Shown here piece after piece: positions 36,001 through 48,000 of a DNA stretch of 64,000 nt. Numbering within the stretch: position 1 is the stretch's first letter; every line of letters begins with the position of its first letter. Source of the DNA: Dromaius novaehollandiae (Eukaryota; Chordata; Aves; Casuariiformes; Dromaiidae); contig NC_088102.1 in the NCBI RefSeq assembly GCF_036370855.1, positions 68,829,601-68,893,600 on the forward strand, in the 5' to 3' direction. Below the pieces are notes generated by a model. That model searched no databases and was not told the DNA's origin. It saw only the letters and a list, made by a program, of their open reading frames with translations. Both the position numbers and the translations under genes were made by a program.

Positions 36001-39000
36001 CTGCCCACCCTGGCAAGGCCAGAAACTCTCACAAAGAGTAAGGTATTAAACTGGGCACTGAGAAGTGCAAAGCAGCAGTGGCTGGGTTGCCATCAGCCAC
36101 ACATAGCTCAACACTCCTTCCAACTACTTTAACGTCTTTACTATGAAAGAACTACTGTTCATCACACCTTCATTTCACAGAAATAACACAATCCTTCCCA
36201 GCACTGACAGAGGGTATTAAAGACATACACGTTTTTACAGGCTAAAAAGAAATCTATATCCTCTGCTAAGGAGCATGCCACACACCAGGAATCCGCATCA
36301 GAAGGCCGGACTACCCTTTTTGCTGCTGCAGGGAATTATTGTTATGTGCTGTCCCTCTCACAGTGGGACAGGCTAGAAGGCAGATCTTCTGCAGGTGCTA
36401 GATGAGAGCATCTCTGCAATCCCTTTGAGCCCTGCTTTCCTGCTGACTGAAATGACAGTGGACAGGCTATGGCTGTCAAAGGAAAAAAAGCTTATTCCAG
36501 CACAGGTTTGATCAGCCCAGCATGACCCAGCCTTGCCAGTGTTGGTAGCCGGAGTTCACCCTGCTGCTCCATCCCTACTACCTGCCCAGGATGGAGAAGG
36601 GCAAAGGCAGCTCCTCTGTGCCATGACTGTCTCCTGCCCGGCTCTCTCTTAGGTCCATCTGCAGCTGTCCTGTTTCAGACCAGCCCTGGGCAGGTCCTAG
36701 CAGTGGAGAAGACATCAGAGGACAGGAGAGGTGCACCAGCTTTGCACGCACACAGGCACCAACCTGAATTGCGGTGCCCACAGGCCACCCACCCCACTCA
36801 CAGGAACCCAGAAGTTGCTGTAGCTTTACACATGGAAAGAGAAGAAAGCACCATTTTCTTTGTCTATTTGCACTGGACTCTGCAACAAAGTAACTGCGTT
36901 TATTACTTCTCCAGAGGAAGCAGTAAGCTCTGGCCTGCGCGCACACACACACACGTGCATGCACACACACCACACCACATCTTTAAAAACAAAAGATCTC
37001 CCTTCAGATTTCAGAAACAGGCATACACACCTCACCTCCTTATGACAGTTACTGAAGTTATTCTCCTGAGTAGAAAGCAGCTGTGTAGAGACTCCACTCA
37101 GCAAGTGCCCCTCAAAAGGCTAAAGGGCAACTCCTATCCTACCCGGACCCCATCCCCGGGCCTGCTTTCATGTTCCTTCACACACAGCCACAAAGGACAT
37201 GTCTCATCTCTTGCGGCCTACTGTCTGTCCTCACTGCAAGAGAGCTGCTTCCAGGCCTTCAAGTGGAGCATGGTGGCAGAGCAGAGAAAGGAGCACGGTA
37301 ATAGGGATGGGTCCCAAGAAGGGTACAGAGCAGCCTCGGCAGTGACATATGGGAACACAAACAGATTTTCCATGAAAAAAGAATAATAATTAAAAATAGA
37401 TCACATGCCCATACTTATCTTGGAGGCTGGGAAAGGCTAGTGATGGAGTTGACTGTCCCAGATGTTCCCCAGGGCCAACAACTGCTCATACTCCAAGCAG
37501 GCTCCCCACTTCCTCCTAGTGCTTTGACACAAGGCTCAAAGCTGCATCTCCACCAGAGCAGAGTTCGCAGGAATGGAGCGGGTGCCCCAAAGGGAACATC
37601 TGAAAACACCTGCTATGAACTCAAGCGGTCCGAGACGAACTCTAAAACCCTCCCATCCCCCTGCCATCTCCAGTGCAGCCGTCAGCGTATCTGGGAATCC
37701 ATCTTCTTCCTCACCACCCAGCTCCAGGGATGCATCCAGCTTCACTACCCTCCTCGCACGTGCCCAGTGCCTGTCACAAAGCGCAGGCCCAGCACGCGCA
37801 GAGGCAGCACCCCCCTGCAGCCCCGCAGAGGGCAACGTTGCAGTCCCAGGCTAACGTGCCTTGGTTTGAACCCGGGCAGCTGGAGGGAGCACACAGCACA
37901 GCATCTCTCCAGCTCTGGCAGAGGTGCTGTGAAGTCTGTACTCATGCACTACACCAGGCCTCGTGAGCTCAGGTCATTGTCCCCCGTGGAAGTGACAGGC
38001 CCCCGAGTGGTGACAGCAATAGCAGCAGATGAAAGGAGGGTGCTTAGGAATTAGGATTTTCTTTCTTAGACTAACCAGCTTCTTGGCTTCAAAAGTGTCT
38101 CGCTCATCTCGAAGTTTCTTGTTCATCTCTCTGCTCCAAAGGAAGACACAGGAGAGAGACAAAGAAGCGCTCATTGAAAATGAAGTAAAGACCGCATTTG
38201 AATGCTAGGAAGGAGAGGGAGCTTGGGACACAGATAAAGATGCTCTTTATTGCCAGACAGGCTGGGACTTCCATGTGTCCCAGCACAGTTAATAGGCTTC
38301 ACATGGTCCCCTCAGACAGCAAGAAAGACTAAATCCCTCCAGTGGAGGGATTAGTTGGTGCAATAACACAGCCTGTGCTCTGCTGGAGCTGATCAGATTG
38401 CATAATACTGTCTGGCCCTAGGAAAACAGGCAGCGTGTGAATGCTGCCCGAATACACTCCCATAGCTTTCTATGGGGAGAACGAGCATAGTGCTGAAACC
38501 TCAGCACTGCCACTGAACCAGCAAATAAGCTTAGTGAGAAAGAGACTATCTGAAAGAAAGGACAATTCCCCATTCCCACCCCCTAAACGAGCCACTGACT
38601 TTGTCAGCTAGACTCCCGAGAGCAAGCAAGCAGGGCTTGAGTCTGTCTGTTTACACCAAGGGCTCAGTTTCTCCCACCACCTATGTTCTTACCTGAGGAG
38701 CTCCAGCTGTCGGAGGAGGCTCTGTTTCTCTTTCTGCATGTTCTTGGAGACTCTAAACACATCCCTGGGTGAAGGAAATTTTAAAAGTGGAAGTCAATGG
38801 GGCAAGAAATACAAAGCTCCCTTTCTCAGAGACACTCACGACATTTGAAAAGAAACATCCTTTGCTAGGATGTTTCAGTGGAAGAGGCACGGCCGTGAGA
38901 GCCAGCTATCCTGCTCTCCTTCTGTGTGAGGGTAGGTAATCCGTTTTCCCCTTTTTACCCTCCAGTTTCTGCAACTGCTAGACATGGGCAGAACGCTTAC

Positions 39001-42000
39001 TGCCATCTGGAACTGAAACATCCCAATGAAAAGCAGTTGGATTAGATAAAGCTCCAAAACAGAAACACAGGTGATTTGCACAGGATCTGTAGGAACTCTG
39101 CAGAGGTGATGGTGAACTGGAAAATACAGTGAGGAGAAGCCTCCTTTAGACTGAGGGACGCTTGCATTTTTTTAATAGTGCTTTTATAGCCAAATATCAA
39201 TGAAAAATTCATTTCCCACTACAGGCAGGTGAGAGGTAGCAGTATCCCTCCCTATTTAGGCTCATAAGATCACTGGGGTTACTTCTCTTCCTCAAGAAGA
39301 GGCAGGCAACCCTCTGACAGGATGAAAGCTTCTAATTAGAGATCCTTGTTCTTTAATTACTTGCACATCCTTCCTCTCTACCTTGGTCCCCGCCCAGACA
39401 ACCCACCCTCCTCCCCCTTCTGCCCATCCCCACCTGTCCTTCTGCTCCTGTTCAAGCTGGGCCTCTTTCTGGAGCTTCTGTAATTGCCCCTTTGCCACCT
39501 CCAGCTCCCATTTGCTTTTCTCCAGCTCTTCCAGGAGGTTTTCATTCAGGTGCCGGAGCCTTTCATTCTGCACTCGGGTCTCCAGCTGCTCTGAGTTCAG
39601 AGACTGTAGCTGATGTTCCAGCTGCAAGGGGAGAGGAGGAAGAGGAGGAAGGGTTAAATACAGAGAGGAAAGGATTTGTGCTACAGCTGTGATTGAGAAA
39701 ACAGACTGAAAGCAGATATAAACAAGAAGGCAAATGGGGAGGTAAAGACAACTTAGGCCTACAAGACTACCAGTGGTGTCAAGAAGGTGAACAGCAAGCA
39801 ATTATTTCTCATCGGTGCCAGCACTGGGGAGCAAGCAATGCAATCAGTCAAGCATAGCTAAGGAAGCACTGCAGGCAGCATGAGGAACTTGTTGCTGTCA
39901 GGCATTATGGAGATCAGAGTGCAAATGCAGGTGAAAGAAGGACTAGAAAAAATTGGGGGGGGGGGAGGGAAGGGGAGGCAGAGGTTTGTTTGTAGGGAGT
40001 TTTTAAGCACAGATGTTGAGATTCAACTTCTGGTTTAGGGACTTCCTGAGCCTGTCGTAGGTGAAAGGTGGATGTATTGAAGTGTAATGGGCATGTCACA
40101 CTACACAGGTCCTACTTCAAATATTGACACATGGAAAGTCAAGCAAGTGGGTGGCCTTCACTCCAGCCTAAGCTCCTGTTGGAGACAGGACCTTGGGCTA
40201 GAGGGACCTTCGTTTTGTCCCAGTGTGTTGTTTTTATACCAGTGAGGGCACAGCTCCACTCTAGACAGTGCAACAAGACATCGGCATAACTAACAAGCCT
40301 GATCTGGGAAGTTCAAAGCCTGCTCTCCTGTATTCAACCAGTGACTTGATCCATCACAACATAAAAAATGTCTGGCATAGCTTGGGAAAGAGTCAAGGAC
40401 AGACACGCAGCAGTCAGACACACTCATTTCAGATGATGAGTAGGGCATTGCTGAAAGGATGGTACTGACACTTCAGGGTCGAGCCAGCCATTACAGCTAA
40501 TGAGGGCCCTCTGCTGAAGTTGGTGCTATGCAAAAATTATGGTCCCCATCTGAGAACTTATAGCCCAAATATAAAATAATACAATCGCTGCTTTGCAACC
40601 AGAGAGGAGCACCAGAGTCAGTTCCGGTCAGTGCAGGAGGCGGTAGAGTCAGCCTCCCTAGGGCTCAAGGCCGGGGGTTGCAATGGAAACAGCAGCACGA
40701 GCAGAACATGGGACCAGAAATCATGCTTCCTAAATCTCACTCAAAAAATTCTCCCAGCTTACGGGAGCCCACTCTCACATCAGGACTGCAAAGACTGACA
40801 GCACTTTGGCTAGGACTGTCAAAGAGCTTATGAGAACAGAAAGCCAATATCCACAGTCACCCAGGCTGAACAGGCTCCTGTTCTCAGAAGCTCTGAGTAC
40901 AGAGCTTAGCCCTCTAAACACCATTTGTGACAACTTTTTGCCACCTAAAAAGTTAGGCAAGGTCACAGAGAGATGTGATCTCAGCACAGAACAGGGTCTC
41001 TTGTGGAAACCCATGCATCCTTTAAGCCTGCCTTTTTTGCACCTTCAGTTAAACCCTCAAAGGCAAACTAAAGCAGCACACCGTGGCACAAGCTGAAGTG
41101 CTTTTCTCCTTGCTGCCCTGCTCTCAGCAAATAACAGTCACGAAGGGGAGTGAACAGAGCTAACCTTTCCCAGGATCCTAGAAACGCCAGCCCCATGTCT
41201 CTCCCCACTGAGGCTACAAGCACAAGTCACGCCCAGCTCTGCCTGGGGACTTCCAGTCCTTTGGACAATACTCTGGGCACTGGAGTCCAGACTCAGAGAA
41301 TCAGCAACACCATCCCACAGCCTTTAGATCTTCAATAAGCCAGAGGACGGAGTTTCAGTAAAACTCCTGCCCCTCTCTGAGAAGTCTCTGTCACACAAAA
41401 CTCATCCCATTTTATGTTGTGTGTAGTCAGAAGTGATACCATAGAACAGCATGCCCACAGTACCAGACTTTCGCCACAAGAGGGACCTGATTATCCATAT
41501 AGTTTGGTACAAGCCCCAGAGTTAAGAGCACTAGAAATGCCCATTTTGGTCAGAATAAGGGTTGATCCAGCCCAGTATGCCCTGACCATTACTTATTATA
41601 GTCCACTCCCCTCAGACATTCCAGCATCTACAGTCCTTGGATTAGGGATGTTAGAGACTATATCCCTGTCTATTCCTCCTTTTTGTACCTGTTTATGAGC
41701 CTATTGCCCATTAGTCTGACCAACCGCTTTTTGAACTGCTGATGCTGTCTGCCTCCACAACCTCCTGTGGCAACAAATTCCAGAAGTTCACTAATCCTCT
41801 GTAAAAGAAGTACTTTCTTTCAAACCAACTTCATAGCAGCCTTATGAAGTCTCCCGTGGCTCTGCTGGTGCAGGACTTAGTGGATAGCAATTCCACATGC
41901 ACCTTATCCACCACCTTCCCGATACTTGGTTACACCCTCCCTCAGTCTCCTCCTCTCCAAAATGAGTCTAAGCTTTTCTAGTCTCTGCTCATAAGACAGA

Positions 42001-45000
42001 TGCTCCATGTCCTTAATCATTTTAGTTCTCTGTACCTTCACATCTCAAGCAGGACACAATGGAGTTAGAGGAGACCAAAGTTGCACAAACACTGGAGAAA
42101 TGGGTACACTGAGGTTGCGGATAGCAGAAAAATGTCCTCTATCTTATTCTCAACATCCTTCCTGATAGCACCCAAAGCTCTGCCGGCTTTTCTGGCTGCA
42201 GCACACTGTGCTGGTGTTTTGAGAGAACTGCGGTTTCATTCACATCACAGCTAGGCACCCAACTGGGAAACCCCGAGTTGCCAGCATCTTTCAGGTACCT
42301 CCCATAGCTTGTTTCTCCAGGGGTCATGCTTGGGTTCTCCAGAGGAAAAGGAAGACACTCAGAATGCATGGTCCCACACAAATACACACACACCAGGGAC
42401 AGCAGGCCACAGGAAGGTTTCTGCTTTGATCTCTTTGGTGACTGATTAATCAGTTCATCACTGGTGCTGAAATGCAAGTGTACAGCACATACAGCTCTAA
42501 TTGTCACAGAACTGCGAGGCTGTTTTATTTAAGCCAGATGCAATATTTTTTACCCTGGGTTATTCTGGAGCAGCCAAAAACCACAAACTACAGAGATTTG
42601 GCTCTTGCGTGTCCATACACAGCTTTCTTACATGCTATGGAAGGCTCCAAACTCACAACTTCTAAATCTTCACCCAGTCTCCTTTGCCAAATAAAGTTAT
42701 TGTCCAGCTGATGGAAGGAGTACAAAGAAAAGAAACCAAAACAGATAAGAAAATGAGTGTGTGGGGGGAAACGTTCACAGGCAGCCATTACAGCTGAAGA
42801 CAAACCCATCCACTTCAACAGCTTCAGAGACAGGCAGAGAACTGGACTAGCTAGCACTAGCCCTTGGCAGATGAAAGCCATCCTCAGTCAGAAAAGGGCT
42901 TAGCAGAAAGACACCAGAAGGTGGCATGCTTCTTTAGGAAGGCCTTGGGCCCTGTTACCTTCTTCTGGCGGTAGAGGATTTTCTCTAGCTCCTGCTCTTT
43001 GCTATGCAGTTTCTTCTGAAGCAGGTTACTCCTGTCATGTCTCAGTGCTTCCTGCAGAGGTAAACATACATGACTACTCATACAACACCCAGCGCGGTAA
43101 GAGCTGTTGCTTGGTCAGGTAAGCCACCAGCCATTCTTCAGATGAGAGAAAGTTTGAGGACTCTCCAGCCAAGAGAGATGAGGTACCTGGCAGATCAGCC
43201 TCTCCCTTTCTGCTTTGATCTGTTGCTCCATTTCTTCATAAAGGCACCTGACTTCTCGGTCATGGTCTGTCTCTTTTCTACAAAAGGAAGGGGGCACACA
43301 CGTCAGGAGAGAGGAGGAGAATACAGAAAGAAAACAGGAGAAGAGAGTGGAGAAAGCTTCCTATTAACAGCTGATTGCAAGGTACGTACAAAGGCGTGTG
43401 GCAATGCCAAAAACTCATTGGAATGAGATTTGAGCTGGACCAAGTGTTATGGGTTGGCATTAATGCAAAACAAATCTCTGGGGATCAGATCAAGATAAAG
43501 TCATTCTATTCACAGCAAAAAACATCTCCCTTTGTCCTGTAACAGTCTCCACTTGCATTTGAGGCTGAACTTAACACGTCAAATCGCATCATCTGGTTCC
43601 TGGCAACAAGCGGTCATGATGTTCTCCTTACCGCTTCAATGCCTGCTCCATAGACTCTTTCTCATGATGCGCCTCCCTGATGTACGATGAAACACGCAAC
43701 AGGAACTCCTCAAAATTGGACAAGAGCTCTGGACGCTCCTTTCGTAGCCGGGCCCAGAGCTCCCGAACCTCGCTTGGACTGGAGCAAGCACAGAAGAGAG
43801 AAGGAAAGCAAATGAGTTTGTGTGTCATCATATGGATTGTTATTCCAATTCCAATATGCATTCAGGGACAGATGGATTGCCCTTCTCCTGTGACCTTCTG
43901 CATTACACCACCATAGCAAAGAGGGAGGGAAAACAGCAACTGAGTGATGTAGTGCAAGATCTACCGCCATTATTGGTTAGCAAGAGGATAAAATAGAGGA
44001 AGTAATCTAAAAGAGAGAAGTCACCTATAAAGCAAATCTGGAATGACTATTTATCAATTATTCAGTAATAATACATTTGGTGTGTAAACCAAGATTTGAA
44101 GATGTGAACATCCCGCAAATTTGTTGTGAGCTGTGATCAAGCAGCAAACTATTATAATCCAAGGATTCTAGTACACATCACCTAGGTGTAGTCCCCACAC
44201 CAGGACTGTACTGGTGGATGTTAATGTCCTTGTTTATTAACAAAAAAAAAAAAAAATTAACAAGTGTGGAAACTGAGGCACAAGCAAAAGAAACAAATTT
44301 CCCAAGCTGTCACCTCAAGTTTGGAATAGAGGAAGCCCTGGAAACTCAAAGCCTTGCCTTTCAGAGCCTGCAATGACCATTACACTGTTCTGGCATTTAA
44401 TTCTTCACAACTAGAGCATAGCACTTATAAATTTATTCTTTCCCACAGAGTCTCTTAAGCCACCAGGGACTGAGACAACCCCTCATGCTTCTCTTCAAAG
44501 GCTTTTGGGGGAAAATCTTTTTTTTTTTTGTTTTAATCCGTGACACACTTTGGAGGAATTGCCCTTAAATGTACAAAATAACTATACTCATAGACATTAT
44601 TTGGGTAGAGATTTTTCTTTGTGTAAGTATGTCTCCCTTAATATTCTTTGTGCAAAACCAAAAAGCACACCAAGCCCTTGGTATCCCCCACCACCATCAC
44701 AAGATATTCTCCCTTCCCCCCCCACCCCCGCCAAGTTGAAAGTTACTAACACTTGATCAAAATCTCATTCTTCATGTAGCAGAAAATATCCAGTCCCATT
44801 TATAAACAAACCCATCCTTCTTCAGCAAAAACAACGAAGATAGGCCAGCTCTCTACACCACCCCCAATTAGGTTCTGTTTTGTGTTAATTCTTTACAACA
44901 GCTGGCTTGGCCCAAAAGCTTCACATGAAATAGCTACTGAACTCATTGCAGAAAACCGCAAGTAAGTGGTCAAAATAAAACACAGGATAATCCCACTTTA

Positions 45001-48000
45001 AGACTTGATGCTTCTCAAAGTAGAGTTGTAAACAGCAGTGACTACTTATCCAGGACAGTACTATAGCCTTTCACAGTGTCATCCCATTACTTGGGGCATA
45101 TCAGCCGCCCAGAATTTTTCTTAACAGAAGGAAAAGCTTAGCCTTAGAAGAAACATGCAGGTGCTTTGCATCGCAATGCAGATGAGAGAAAAATTCTGTT
45201 TTGCGACAACGCAAAGCTCTGCAAGCAGCAAGCTCCTGCGCTCTCAGCTTCCATCAGTGGCAGTCCCTACATGGGACAGGCTGCTCCCTGCAAACTGGCA
45301 ACACTGCTGGACTACGAAGCCTGAAAGACAGGGCTGCCACAGATGCTGTTGAGTCACCCCACTCAAATTTCAAGGCTCAGGTGAGCATCCCTCACCCAGC
45401 TTGGCCTCTCACCCTTTTCAAGACCAGCCTAGTCCCAAGCAGCCCCTTGAGCACAGCTCTTTCACACCCACTCTTAGAAGTAAGATTTTCTGAACATATG
45501 TGAACAATCACACACCATTTTGGAAGACAGAGCACACTTGTGCTCCTCACCTTATCTAACCCTCACATTTTAACTGGCTGTGTGCAGATGGGTTTCCATG
45601 TGCTACATTTTACAGCTGTAATATGAATTTATAGTTTGGGAAGCTGAGCATGTGAGAACACAAGACTACAAGACAAAAAGCCCAAACTGCTTCAGAGAAC
45701 AAACAGCTCTGTCCACCTTCCTGGTCTTTGCTGGTACTCTGAAGTTTTGGTATTGCAAGTAGGGGTATTGCAAGGCAGGGTAGAAGCGAAGCCATGAGGT
45801 TCCCCAACTTACTCGTCAAACACTTGGGCTGCTCCAAGCTGCTCCATCATGGAACAGAATCGTTTCTCTTCATCATCATCTGCCGGGTCCAAGTCATCTG
45901 ACCAGCCTGACTCAAAGGTCTCCTCGTGCCTGGAGTGATTTGTGCTCCCAGCTCCTTGATACAATTCAATCCCTATTAACTTCCCTGGTGGAAGGAGAAG
46001 GGAAGAAGGAAATAAAAGAAAGTCAAGCTGGACATCATTTAATTGTGTGCTATTTAAATAGCAACCTGACACAACTCCATGAGAAGCTGCCTGCATGCTG
46101 TTATTGTAGAACACAACTCTTGCTCAGTAGAGAGCCTCTGTTTTGACATCCTGAGCAACGTCAGCTTCCAATCTGCTGGGGCTGAACCAGGCTTCCAGCC
46201 TGACAATGGGCTCCTCCGGTGCTGCTCACACCTGGACTGAGATGTAATACCACCCATGGCCTTGGAGTCTCAGCATGAACATTTGGCATTAGCTCACTTC
46301 ACGCCGGTGGAGGGGCACTGGGGTCCATTTGCCAATAATCCTGGTCAAGGGCCACAGGGTCCCCCCTAGGGGACCTGCAAGCCAGGCACTGAAGAGCTCT
46401 GTGCCTCAGGTTCCCCAGCTAAAAAAGATGGGGTGGTGGTGGGGAGAGAGAATCACCCTCCCCTTCTCATGTGCCACATCTCTTCTGATTGAAGCGCTAC
46501 AGGACAAGGGCTGCCTCTTGCTAGGAATGTGCACAGTGTCTGAACAAAAGGCAGTTAATCTCTGAACACCCCCTCCTGCCCCATCCCACATAAGGACAGT
46601 TTCCAGCTATCCAGATCCTGTTTCATGCTGAGACATTAATGCCATGAGAACTTCATGCTATTCAAGGAATGTGACAAATATTGGTACTGGGGGAAAAATT
46701 CTGCTTAAAGAAACAAATCCAGCAATCCTCTCCAGAACCCAGCCCTAATCCTGTATACAGAGACTAGACCTTCACTAGGAACTACCCTTCCTTTCTAAAA
46801 TATATCTGCTTGGTCCAGAAGGCAGAGGTGACATCCAAGCCACAGGGCCAGGCGCCAAGGACTTTCAGAGCACAGATGAGAACACGAAGCTGCTCTTAGA
46901 GGAAAAAGTCCAAAGCCTGCGTACCTCAAGTCACTTAACCCCACCACTCCTGGCTCCAAGCTAAATCTCATTACCGCACCCTCTCTGTTAGCTACTTACA
47001 ATGCTGTGAGGAGTCATCTGTAAAAAGAAAGTGCTGAGGTTTTATTTGGTGTGAGCTCCTTTTCCCTCCCCATCTTCCCTCTATCTGTGCTCTGACACCA
47101 AGGACTGTGCCCAACAAACAGGCAGTTTGCCCCACTGTGCTTCCTTCTTCTCCCAGGCAGCTACAGCTTCTCTGTACCCTGAGCACCTGCTAGAAACCTG
47201 TGAGGCTCTAGGCCACTCCAGTCCAGCATAAAACACAGATTGCTTGGACTTGCCATGGATTTCTCCCAATACAGGGAGTAATGCAGAGAGATGGAGGACC
47301 TGGAAGCTTCTCTCTTGCTCTTAAAACCATGTGCTGTAATAAAAAAAAACTTACAGTTTAGACAGACAGGCTTTACTCCAGCTTAAAACCAGAAGGCCTG
47401 GGCAGTTAATTAAGAAGATGGGCTTGGGTTAGGCACTTTGAACATCTGCTTTAAAGAGTTATCATTGCTCTTCTACATCTGGGAAAATCAAGGTAGAGAA
47501 TGATCTGAAGATTGGTCTGACATGCCAGAAGGATCTCATAAATTGCTTTAAACAGCAATATGCCAGGGCAAACTTGTGAGTTAGAGGCAAAGCCTAAAAA
47601 GGATTCAGGGAAGCCAGACACAAAGGGTGACCATAAGGAAAAGAAATGCAGAAATTAAGTGTTTTGTCTAGACTGGAGTAAATCCCATGGAGTTAGGCTG
47701 CCAACATAGCCCGACAACTTGTTCTGTTTCAGGCTTAGTCAGAAGGGTCAGCCAAGACAGTTGGCACAAGGAGAAATCTTGCCTGCCTGTACCAGCAAAG
47801 ACACTGAGGCAGGCGCTCTTACGATGCCTGCCCATGGCTACGGCTGCAGCAAACATCCCATGCAATGAGATTTGGAAGTAACCAAGGCACAGTACAGAAG
47901 GCACAGTAGATGCCAAGGTGCCCAAATGGCACCCGTTCACCTTCCACACAGAGCAGGGCAGAAAAGCCCATGCTGTCAAGATCATTCTTGTTTCTGGGGA

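Larger units (their letters stand above)
33785..38075 (-). other. CRACR2B longest intron (between exons 9 and 10)
   Basis: About 4.3 kb. Holds an antisense MIR-like SINE near 34.5 kb and a CA-rich microsatellite near 36.95 kb. Plus-strand ORFs of 227 and 204 codons (36703-37386 and 37440-38054) have no recognisable domain and overlap repeats or random sequence. Confidence 0.75.

Noticed and set aside
36703..37386. Longest single ORF in the window (227 codons, plus strand)
   Set aside because: Antisense inside a CRACR2B intron, contains a translated CA repeat, no domain, and composition is random.
37440..38054. 204-codon plus-strand ORF
   Set aside because: Intronic and antisense, Pro/Ser/Arg-rich without any family signature; three overlapping frames are equally open.
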